Shown here piece by piece: positions 37,801 through 48,011 of a stretch of DNA of 64,000 nt. A program made the position numbers and the translations under genes. Where the stretch lies: the NCBI RefSeq assembly GCF_014529535.1, contig NW_023503373.1, positions 868,001-932,000 on the forward strand, written 5' to 3'. The notes beneath the pieces are model-generated. The model was not told the origin of the DNA and ran no database searches. It saw nothing but the letters and a program-made list of their open reading frames with translations. The stretch is from Bradysia coprophila (taxonomy: Eukaryota > Arthropoda > Insecta > Diptera > Sciaridae). Within the stretch, counting starts at the first letter, position 1. Each line of letters begins with the position of its first letter.

Positions 37801-40800
37801 GACCCCAACACGGGCCGAATTATAACCGAGTACGGTCACATTGACCCCGAAACAGGCGACATCGATCCCACAACAGCGGTCATTGACCCCGTGACGGGAA
37901 AACTCATCTTGAATTATGCACAAATCGATCCGAGTCACTTCGGAAAGGAGGTTCAGGTGACAAAAGAGACTGTACCGATAACGCGCGACCAATTTTACGA
38001 TGGCATTAAGCATATGGGCAAAAATGCACTCCGACGGGACTCGGAGGCTAGTTCCGATGATGATGTCGCACAGTATGGCACCGATGTCAGCGGCCCCGAA
38101 GGTACAAAGTTAGGAAAGTTTGTCAGTACGCCAACGGTGGTGAAGACAACAACAAAACAGGTTTTGACCAAGAACGAGGATGGCGTTACGCACAATGTGG
38201 AAGAGGAAGTCAGAAATTTAGGAACCGGTGAAGTTATGTTCTCAACGCAGGAACACAAGGTTAGATTTGGTTTTTAGTTTTGATTTTTATTTTGTTTTCT
38301 GACCTTTTCCGTTAAAAAAGCAATTGGCAACGAAAATTGAATTGCATAGATGAGTAATTGAATCAAATGCTTGGACTGTGTATTTTTGCCCATTTTACCA
38401 TTACATCATCCGATTTTATTATTATTGTCATTGAAATCATATTAAGATGGAATTCAGAGATTCGAGGTTCATTTCTTTAGTAGTTGCTATTTAGTCGAAG
38501 TATGTGTTGTGTGTGTTTGAACGTTGTTGTCGTTTTATATAGCGTTTTACGTTTGATGTTTTCCAAGTCAGACACAACCACTTAATGGTAGGTACATTGT
38601 GTGGCGCTTAGAAAAGGAAGTTTTATAGAAAATTTTGCAGAATTTTTGACATTATTTACGAGAGTTTTTCGACAAAGTAAGTTAATTTAAATCACAAATG
38701 AAAGTGTTGTTTAGCACGCGTCTACGACACGACATCAACGCTTTTTCGGTTTAGCATTCTTCATCACACCTTTTATAGGTCCAAAAATGCATTGCAATTA
38801 CTCTCCAAGTATCCTCAAATATCAAACGTCCAGAAAGCCACTATTTTATGCGATGTGTATGATTTCAAATGATTTGTAGCTTTCAGTGTGCCATTTTCTG
38901 TTGTTTTTCTTTTCTTTTTAACTGATTTTGTAGTTGTTTTTATTTCCTTTAATTTTGTTTTTCGTATAAAAAAGGCTGATGCACCAGTCGATGATTCCGC
39001 TGGTGCATATGTGACAGCAACGGCTGTCACAACCAGAACGGCAACGACACATGAAGACATAGGTAAAAATGCAAAGACACAACAATTGGAAGAGAAAACC
39101 GTTGCGACTACAACCACACATAATCTAAATCGTCAAGAACAGCGTGTTGTAACTCAAGAAGTGAAGACAACCGCAACCGTTACTAGTGGTGAACAGGTAT
39201 TGCACGAATTATTTTTATTTACTTTTTATTTTTTAACGAAGTGACATCGAATGTTAGAACGTACCGTTCGTTAGTTCGTTACCGCATTTTCATATTTTTT
39301 TTGTTTTTGTTTTTTGAAAACTATTTCGTTGCATGTGATTGCATATTGCTTGTTTCTAGTTTAATCGCAGAGGTAGTATTTCCTCAACAAGTTCTGGCGA
39401 CTCTGGAACTCCAATTGATGGACCATACGATAGTTCGTTGACCCCCTCAATAAAGGTTTGTTAGCCAAATTCCATTTAATTGTTAAGTGAATGCGCTGCT
39501 GATATGAACAAAAAATCATTTATAAATTGCCGAGCCATGTGTCATGATGGATGTTCTTTAGGAACTGAAAATTTGGCTTAGCCGTGATTCTAATGTTGTC
39601 TTGTCCATTGAATCTTTGTAGGACGATTTAAACACAACGACAACGATTGATCCGAACCATGTGGTACTCGGGGAAAATAGTGCGGGATACACAGCCGATG
39701 GTGAAATTATTTCATCACAAACAGTCAGCAGCAAAACGCGTACTGTTGAAACTATAACGGTAAAATTTAGCGCCTAAATAAACAAAAAATTGTGCGGTCG
39801 CCTAATGAAATGTTTCGATTTTAGTACAAAACTGAACGAGATGGTATAGTCGAAACTCGAGTAGAGCAGAAAATTACAATTCAGTCAGATGGAGATCCAA
39901 TCGACCATGACAAAGCATTGGCTGAAGCTATTCAAGTAAGTCAATTCGTTTTATTTTAATGATTATAAAGATTGTAGGAAAATTCAGTTATGACCTCGGT
40001 TATGACAAAATACGTTCACCGTTTTCTTATTATTTCGAATTGCCTCTTTTCATAGTCCTGCCTTTAGAGGAAATGTCTTCGGTTGATCCTAATTGATTCT
40101 TTTATTCGATTGATAGGATTCTCCACTTTTTTCGATTGACATGATCAATAAGAGACAGTGGCCGTTTAATAAGTATATTTGAAAACTTGTGTGGTTTTTT
40201 TTTATTAGTTTAGATTGAAAGACTTAAACAGCAGTAACCTCTTTTTACTTAATTTGTTGTCTTCGGACGTTTTGACTCACTTTTTTCTTTAAAGAAATTT
40301 GACTAACACAAAATAAACACAAAAATAATCTCACATAACAAGTACTGCTGTTATTTGACCAGACCTGTCCTTACCATGAACCTCCGTTGATCTCAGATAA
40401 AACACGTTTTCTCCAACATTTTTGCACATGATTTTCACTTTACAATTAGTGTAGAGCACAGTATCATCCAAAACTATAAGGTTTTCTTGTGCAACCTAAG
40501 CAAATTGGCTTCCATTCTTCATTTAAGAACAGTTCGTTAGATCATACCAGTAGTTCGATCCATCAAACTTTCACAGTTCTGTAATCGAAATTGTAAATTT
40601 TATTGAGACTGTTCCTTCAATGATGCGAAATCTCTAAATAGCTGACATTCGTTTTGGAAAATGTTTTTAAAACATTTCGAAAAAACGTTTTGATCGCTAA
40701 CAGTTTCTTCATCAGACAATTGGTGTAGATTATTTTTGGACAAGTTTTTTTTGTATTGTCCAGAGCACGGAAAAGACGAGAACACGTCAAAACTAACTCA

Positions 40801-41801
40801 ATCAATTAACTATTTCCAATAGATTTGTAGTCGGTGTCAGTGGCTTTCCTTTACAAATTTTGGTGCTACTAGCGACGCTACTAAACAGAGCCTATTTTTT
40901 AGAATACATTTTCTAGAATTTTCGACAATTCTTAGAATTGAAAGAAATATTAAAAACTCGCATAATTTTGTAGACAAGATTCTAGAAAATTCTATAAATT
41001 TCTACAAATTCTAAAATTTCTTCTTTCTAAAAAAAATATGTAAAATATGCCCGAATCAATGTACAACGAAAAGCCAACTCACGGGCCTGACACTATTCAC
41101 TTTACTCCTCATTTTTTAAATGCTGCTATTCATTGAGTGTCCTGCCCGTGAGCCCACTGCTCTCTGACTCCAATTGAAATCATACACCCTTCGATCTATT
41201 AACCGTGTTCTCTAAAAAACCTGATCTGAATTAGAATTTTGTTCGATTACTCAAAACGAACCTACGCCCTCAAAAGAAAGGGCCAGATTTTAAAATTGTC
41301 GATTGTAAACTTCAACTGATTTTACAATAAACCACACAGAGCGATTTTCAAATGAAGACTGGTCTGTGAACTTTGTATTGCTATCGAGCTATTGTGTTTG
41401 TTTAAAATGGTACTCTATATCGACTATATAGTTCCATAGCCGGCCAAAAATAGTCTACTCTTTGTTACATAAGTTAAATATTAGAGAAAATATTTTTGGA
41501 AAATCAATTTTCTCAAATTTTCTGTGAAAAATTTTGTCCCGAAAATAGTCCTTCATATCATTATGTCTAACATTTGAGAATAAATTTGTTAGCTTGGGAG
41601 TTCTAAAAAGGAATCATTTTTAAAATTTATAGAATTTTTAGCGAAATTATTGTCAAATGTTAAACCTTTACATGTCATCCTTCCTCCCACTATTCACACA
41701 TCACTGATGTTTTCTTTTTTTCGATTAAATAGGAAGCTACAGCCATGAATCCAGATATGACTGTGGAGAAGATTGAAATTCAGCAACAAACCCAACAATA
41801 A
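28842..41801 (+). CDS. cora: Coracle / protein 4.1 homologue, long isoform (16 coding exons, 2002 aa)
   Basis: Exons: 28842-28982, 29050-29292, 29395-29750, 29824-30182, 30248-30381, 30721-30816, 32802-32868, 33395-33462, 33727-36030, 36296-37162, 37522-38259, 38975-39196, 39360-39455, 39622-39759, 39825-39935, 41733-41801. Every junction is GT-AG and the frame is unbroken. The FERM domain (about 34-330) shows [40 protein letters not shown] and SGRTMYQT. A Lys/Ser-rich linker follows. Residues ~590-1710 carry DPxTG-type repeats. The C-terminal 4.1 domain runs from [15 protein letters not shown] to [16 protein letters not shown] and [13 protein letters not shown], ending QQQTQQ. Coracle binds Neurexin IV and other partners on the cytoplasmic side of septate junctions and maintains the epithelial barrier. 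Length exceeds the short isoforms because of the repeat exons. Confidence 0.95.
31454..31931. mobile_element. Inverted-repeat element in a coracle intron
   Basis: Ends GGAGCGGTATTAC and GTAATACCACTCC. The arms share ATAATGCTAGCGTATAGCGC, ATTTTAGTAAAATATA and ACATCTTGATTGAAATAGCG in opposite orientations. It is about 478 bp, palindromic and non-coding, inside the intron after coracle exon 6. No clear target duplication. Confidence 0.75.
32908..33312 (+). repeat. Diverged direct duplication in a coracle intron
   Basis: Two copies (about 32908-33055 and 33182-33312) share GTCCCACAAGTTCCA, TAGATTTAACATTTTA, GAATCTATTACTTCATTT and GAAATCTTTTACTTCATT in the same order. Substitutions between them are numerous, so the duplication is old. 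Confidence 0.75.
34300..37900 (+). repeat. DPxTG-type tandem protein repeats, two ~350-residue super-repeats
   Basis: Within coracle exons 9-11. The short unit is ~16-22 residues with core D-P-x-(T/S)-G-x-(I/V). A first long block runs from about 34639 ([12 protein letters not shown]) to 35663. A second, with the same order of landmarks, runs from about 35900 ([12 protein letters not shown]) across the 36031-36295 intron to 37162. Shared landmarks are RGxLNxxTGFIDTK, VDPVVEVT, NPKxGKxxKDxG and DPISGQVxT. Confidence 0.9.
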
Positions 41802-42111
41802 TTTACAGTTTAAGTGAAGAAAAAGAAATTTCTTTTTATTTTAATGATTTTTATTATTATTTTCCTTTTATTTGGAATATTGTCACAGGAAAAGTTTATA
41901 TTTTAGATTGTTAACAATTAAGAAAAGGAAAAAAAAATCTATACAGCAAGACCTGCATATTACAAAAACAAAAGCTGTTTACTTATCCATCACACAGACA
42001 CACAGTATAAATATTTATGTATTTTTATCACTTCAGTTTTTTTTAAATTAATTATTAATAAAAAAAAAAGTTTTCTAAGAAAAATGATCACCGTACTACA
42101 TTCGTTGATTC

Positions 42112-42117
42112 AATAAA
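42112..42117 (+). terminator. Candidate polyadenylation signal of coracle
   Basis: AATAAA about 310 bp after the coracle stop. Further AATAAA copies at ~42057 and beyond mean the real 3' end cannot be fixed. Confidence 0.4.
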
Positions 42118-42119
42118 AT

Positions 42120-44339
42120 CAAATTTTGTTCAGTCGAATAAAATAATGAAAAAAGGATAAGAAAAACCCAAGTGTTCACCGAAAAAAAACAAAGAGTTTT
42201 TTGGTAAGTTTTTTTCGATTTTCTTCGTATAATAAAAAAATAAAAATTATAATTGTTGGAGAAGCAAGCTTAAAAGAACCAATATTTTTTTTAGCTTTTT
42301 TAAAAAATCACAATAAATTTGCAAGAAAATATATTTTATAAAAATTGAAAACATAAGAAAAAGTTTAGATTAATGTTTTAAGGTATAGCTTTGATAAAGA
42401 AATAAAAATATTTTGAGAGAATTAAAGTGAAAATTTGAAAAAAAATAATAATTTTGGAAACGTGCTTTTTGTTCCGCAATTTATGGGAGAACTAATCAAT
42501 AAAATTGATTGGAGTCAAAAAATTTCTTCGTTTTTTTTTCTCTCTCTTGTCACTGTCAAGCATTATTACATTATAGCATTATTATATCTAGATGAAAAAC
42601 CATTATAAATTTGATGTTAGAAACTCTGTATGATGTTAGTGCCTATTTTGAAGAAAAACAACTAAATGAAAACAAATCGCGTTTATTCAGCTAATCATTT
42701 ATTTAATTGTGCTCCCATTGTCACATAAAAAGGACCCATTTTCTGTGCACTAAATATTATGTAGGTTCTCTGATTATAATGGAAGGAAATTTTTGGAATA
42801 GAAAGTAATCGATAAAATTTCAATAAACAAAGAAAACTTTATGATTAACATTTTATGGGACTAAGAATAGTTTTTTTTTTGTATCTAATTTTATGAATCG
42901 ACTCTTTTCGGAATCTCTGCGAGAAAATTTTTTGTTATGTTTTAAGGTAACTGATTGCGGAAGTGAACTTTTTTTGTTTGTCATCAGAATAATATTACAT
43001 CAAAAATTTATAAATACGCAAAGCAAAGCTTTCAAGTTCGTTTTTTTTAAATTAATTTTATTTTATTTTTTACTTTTATTTTGTATTAACATTCCACACG
43101 TACTATAAAACTTTCACTAAAAATGAAAACTCAATTTTTTTGTTGTTTAATTTAAAGATTTTTCTTCTTGACTTTTTTTATCGCTTACTCTTTCGGCAAA
43201 GGAATTTTCGTTTTTTCAGTTTGGCGCGAATTCCTTTTTGGTAAATTGGTCGGAAATGTAGATACAACTATCCGGTGAAAATTAATTGAATTTAATTTGT
43301 TTGATAAGAACAGACACAGTTTAAATTGTGGGGCAAATAACCGTAAGTGTGAGCCTGGCGAGTGGATTTTTTTCAGATAATTTTCATTGACAGAGAAATG
43401 ATTACTTATTACGTGTTGGATCGATTCGAAATGACACCATTTAGGTTACATTTCTCTGTCTTCGAAAAACTTTTAAAGAATTTATTTGACAAATATTGCG
43501 AAGGTTTTAGGTGACTAACAACGATTATGCGCTCCTCAGTTTAAACCAAGAGGCTTTTTTAGGGAAGTTTGAAATTTTACAAAATTCACCAAAATTAGAT
43601 GAAACTTTTTAAATCAATTCCGTTATATCAGGCCTCTTCCTTGAATTCATTAAACCACTGGCCACTGACAAGTGTATCATCACTTTTACAAGGAGAAAAC
43701 ATTTTTTACTGCACTTTTTATTTTACCGTAATTTTGCAACGCGCACAACTGTTCATTTTGACGAATTAATCGATCTTTAACCGTCACAAAATGGAAACGA
43801 AATAAGTAAGGCAGTCATGTGGCTATAAATAATTTTTTACGATTTACAAACTGTACTTCCTGTAAGCTCCAACTATCAGCTCATTGTTTAAAACGAAAGA
43901 AAAGTGAAAAAATGGCAAAATAATACACAAAATGAAAGAAGAACTAAAGTGAATAACAGAGAAGTTGTTTTATAATTTTTATGTAAAAGAAGAAGATAAA
44001 ACCGTAACTGTTGTCTAAGAATGCAAAAAAAAGAGAACGACAAATCTGTAAGTTTTATCATAATAGCCTAGCTTCTAAACTTATACTATCTTTACAATTG
44101 GATCGTAAAGATTTCAGCCGTAATTTTAGGCTATTTTTCAATCTTCTTGGTAAAGTTTTTAAAAACTATAACCGGACGTTCAGTTACAATTGAAATAAGA
44201 AAAAAAAACAAAACTACTTTCGGTCTCTGTAATTACGAAGAAAAAGAAAACAATTTTATGTATTTTATTGAATAAAAATGAATAAATCTATTTAATGCTT
44301 AAAACAAATGTTTATCGACTTTCTTTCCATTCCATCATT
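42120..44339. other. Downstream AT-rich DNA, possible long coracle 3' UTR
   Basis: Very A/T-rich, with homopolymer runs and several AATAAA motifs. No coding feature was found. Confidence 0.4.
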
Positions 44340-45188
44340 AGACCCGTACGAACTACTGGGGTCTTATGCGTTTACGCATACATCCGTAACACGTCGAATT
44401 GGACTCCCTGAGTAAGGGGAAACCTATTGTGGTTGTCTAGAGATGCCAAATCAGTGAAAAAAAATGTCCGTCTGTCCGTCTGCACGATAACTTGAGTAAA
44501 ACGCATCCGATTTTGAAAATTCTCTTTTTTCCCGGTTGGTAATGTCAAAAGACAGGCTAAGTTCGAAGATGAGTGATTTTGGATCGACCCTTCCCGAGCT
44601 GTGGCCCAATAAGTGCTTTACGGTTTTTCGAAGATTTCTCCGGACATTCAAACGTTACACTTGTAACTGATACGTCAAATAAAAGGTATTTACAATACCG
44701 ATCGACAAAAAAAAAGTTTATGGAAATCGGATGACCGACTCGTGAGTTAGACCCCTTGGTGTGAAACAGGCACAGGGCGGCAAGCAGTTTTTGCTTGTAG
44801 GTCGGCCACATTTCAACATATTTCGTCTGTTTTAGCTTTATTAGATAGGTATTGACCGTACCAATCAGGGAAAAAAAGTTTTTGAAATTATGTTCTCCGG
44901 AGCGTGAGCTAGGTCTCTTGGAGTGAGCTCTTATCTGGCTACTCGGCCGTACAGTGAACGTGGAGTATTTTGTCAATATCTCGAGTAAATTTTGACCGAA
45001 TTTCATGATTTTTTTTTTGTTTGAAAGGTATTAACGAATGTAAAGCGTCGGTAAAATTTCCGGTCTCCAAACAAAATGGCTGCCGGTGGCCATATTGGAT
45101 TTTAATAAAAGTGATATAAAAGTGAAAATATAGCGGTATATAGCTGTTTAAATAGGAATTTATGAAAGTTGACTTCGTACGGGGCTGT
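44340..45188. mobile_element. AGCCCCGTACGAA-family element, copy 2 (reverse orientation)
   Basis: Begins GACCCGTACGAACT and ends GACTTCGTACGGGGCT. Inside, TCCGTCTGTCCGTCTG, TGACCGACTCGTGAGTTAGA and ACCAATCAGGGAAAAAAAGT are the reverse complement of the interior of the 25.3-26.5 kb copy. Confidence 0.75.
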
Positions 45189-45618
45189 CTATATTGCCTC
45201 CGGCAATTTATTTGTATATGCTAACAAGGCAAAGAAAGATAATGTAAGTGATTTTAAAGGGCGAATAGCTTTTCAGTAGAGAATGAAGTAAAAGAAATGA
45301 AGAGTTTCACAGTAAAGGCTTTTGATACGAATAGGTGTTTCGTACGGGTCGGCGTTAGCTATGTTTTTGGTTGGATGTTGTTGACTTTCTATACATATTT
45401 TTGGATGAAAACGAGTTGAATATGAAAAGAGTTCCAAATGAGTTGCACGCGAAAAAAAGAGTTGCAAATCGAGTGGTTGGCCCCTTTCTCCGTAGTCATC
45501 ATATTCGTCGGCATTGTTGTTAGAATCGACATCTAAATCCATTGTATATAGAAGAAAAACGTAATTTAATTAGCTGAACGAAAGGGGTAAGAAATTGCGA
45601 CAATGTATGCTAATAAGC

Positions 45619-46633
45619 CTTAGAGTAATTATAACTAGAGAGGAAACTTCGAACAAAATTACGTAAAATATATGGTCCCAACATCAAATACGAAATGTTT
45701 GGTAGTATGTGTTTGCCCTCTTAATTAAGAGGGCAAATTTCGGCGCATAAAATTTGAATTAAGTTACCAATCATTTTTTTTTACTTTTTTCTTGTGAAAA
45801 ATCTATACAAAAATAAGTGATAGCTGGACTGTCATTTTCTGTGATTAAGAACAACGGCGTTTAACTTAAATTACGATCCCCCAATATCTCAAATTCGCTT
45901 GGAAATTTGGTATACAAGACAAGTAAACAGATTCTGTCGGAATTTTTTCATTATTTTTTAACAAAAGTCATTTTTTGCATAGATAGTTCACTGTCCCTCG
46001 AATAAAGTTGTTTTTATAAACAATTGACGGATATAGTTGAATTAATTTATTTATTCTGAAGATCCGACCTATTTGCTAGAGTAAAGACAAACATTGAGAC
46101 AAAACACAACCACATCCAACACTTGGATCTTTCATTATTTCTATTGATGCCACTTTCCATGATGTGATTTTCATATACTCTGGTGTGTTTGTAACATAAC
46201 ACTGCTGATTGTTTAATTGAAGAATTATTTCTTTCCATTTTTTCAATCGGTTTGATCAGACGGAAAACTATGTCAAAAAAAGCTGAGGAGACAACATGCA
46301 AGAATGAGGTTATGTGCACATCAATTATTAAAAAAACTATGTTTTCTGCTTCGCAGTACTTCGGGACATACACCCTTTGATAGAACAGGAGTGGACCATC
46401 ACAATTTTATTTATTTTTTGTTAGTTTCACTGGTGAAATTTAAAAATAAATAACATTCAACGCATAAGACTGTTTAGATAAACAACGTCAATAAATATTT
46501 TGACAGAAATCTCAAATGTGAGTGTATTGGTAGAAGCTCTACGTAAATCATTACGTAAATGTATCTTATACTCATTGATGTCGGGACCGCTTTTCGTAGT
46601 GCGAATTTCCTCTCTAGGTATAATTACTCTAAG
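45619..46633. mobile_element. 1015-bp DNA transposon (non-autonomous), perfect 8-bp target duplication
   Basis: Terminal inverted repeats of about 28 bp start CTTAGAGTAATTATA and show one mismatch between ends. TAATAAGC flanks both sides exactly (45611-45618 and 46634-46641). 8-bp duplications are typical of the hAT and P superfamilies. The 108-codon frame at 46047-46373 (minus) has no recognisable transposase motif. Confidence 0.9.
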
Positions 46634-46770
46634 TAATAAGCGCATATTTAAAATGGATATATTGTGAAAAAAAACGCTTTATTATTCCAAAGTTTAATCA
46701 AAATCTTATAAACAATTCTCAAAATGTACAATCAACTGTTCACCATCAAAAGCAACTTCGCCGTCAGAAC

Positions 46771-46997
46771 CAAGGCTGTATACTTTGAGGAGGTCACGCA
46801 GACCGCCATTTTATTAGATACGCGGGAACACACCACTTCTGATGATTTTACATGTAAAAAAATTCACCACATCATCAAGACGACGAGAATCATCAGAGTA
46901 GGTGAATTTTTGTATGAAATCGGCCATTTTATCATCAACTGTGGTGTGTAACCCGCGTATCTGTATCTGCGTGACCTCCCCAAAGTATACAGCCTTG
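46771..46997. mobile_element. 227-bp hAT-type MITE, perfect 8-bp target duplication
   Basis: Ends CAAGGCTGTATACTTTG and CAAAGTATACAGCCTTG. GTCAGAAC flanks both sides (46763-46770 and 46998-47005). Almost the whole element is an imperfect palindrome (GGTCACGCAG and CTGCGTGACC, then AACACACCAC and GTGGTGTGT). A copy of identical length lies at 56138-56364. Confidence 0.93.
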
Positions 46998-47085
46998 GTC
47001 AGAACATCACAGTAAACGAATAAATGTATGACGTCATGACGTCAAGGTAGACAAAGAACAAAATGGGAACTTTAAAGGCCCAAAC

Positions 47086-47153
47086 GCAATTCACCATTTT
47101 GAGTCTCCGTTCAGACAATGCGCATGCGCATGTTCACCAAAATGGTGAACTGC
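47086..47153. repeat. Hairpin with a TGCGCATGCGCA palindrome in its loop
   Basis: Arms GCAATTCACCATTTTG (47086-47101) and CAAAATGGTGAACTGC (47138-47153) pair at 15 of 16 positions. The loop holds ATGCGCATGCGCAT (47118-47131), a perfect match to the NRF-1/Ewg binding consensus. Confidence 0.6.
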
Positions 47154-47472
47154 GATTCCAGGTTAAATTGAAAGAAAAATCGTTTACTTTAGTGTCCCAT
47201 CTTCGAGAAATTTTTTTTTTTTGAAGTATATCAAGCTTCATAAAACTTTTTGAACCCTTGCGCACCCAACCTTTCATAACTTCAAATGCCAACAAAAGAA
47301 ACAGAAAAGGACAATAAGATAATACGAGGAATCGTTTTTACTGGTTTTACTGATATGAATTGAAAATGTTTCAAAACGTAAAAACATATTTTTTTACTCA
47401 CACCAAACTCGACTTGTGTTTCACGATTTCAGACTTTGTTCAAAAGGCTTGTACGTTCGATCGTTTACTTAC

Positions 47473-47641
47473 GACACGGTAACAATTTCACATGGTACGA
47501 TTTGGTGAGATAGATTTTTGAATTAAATTTGGTCACGTTTCCAGTTTGGAAGATCGATTTTATCGCGGCAAAATACCACCGCGTATTGTTTTCTATAACT
47601 ATTGTTTTCGCGTCATAACGGCACATTATTTTCGACGACAT
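47473..47641 (-). CDS. Possible small coding exon, unknown product
   Basis: From ATG at 47641 (context GGAAAATGTCG) a 56-codon stretch runs to a strong donor, GTAAGT, at 47472. Without splicing it stops three codons later. Codon third positions are clearly richer in G/C than the surroundings (TCG, GCG, ACG, CGG, GTG, ACC). The peptide is basic and matches no family I know, and no partner exon was found. It could be a remnant exon or chance. Confidence 0.25.
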
Positions 47642-48011
47642 TTTCCGCAATTTTATTTTACCCAAATGTAACAAAATCGAAAAAAAATCACTTACTTCAG
47701 TTCGTACAATTCCCAGTCACGGTTGCTATTTTTCGAGTCACGGTTGCTATTTTCCGAATGGTCAAGAATGGTGGAATTAAAATGTTTTTTTATCAGACCA
47801 GCACGTTTATGGTTAGCTTTTGCTTTGGTGTGTTACGTATGAGCAAGAGAAGAAAAATTATGTTTTTAGGTTGGTATTCATACTTGGTGCAGTGGTGACA
47901 GTAGAAATTAACTTGCATCTTATCTTACACAGTTCTCAAATTCCCACAGTCCACGCGAAATCTGCCGAATGGCAACTGCAATCAGCAAAGAAAAGAACAA
48001 ATTTGAAAAAA

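Noticed and set aside
46047-46373. 108-codon minus-strand frame in the 1015-bp element as a transposase
   Set aside because: No DDE or hAT dimerisation-like motif is visible and the length is far too short.
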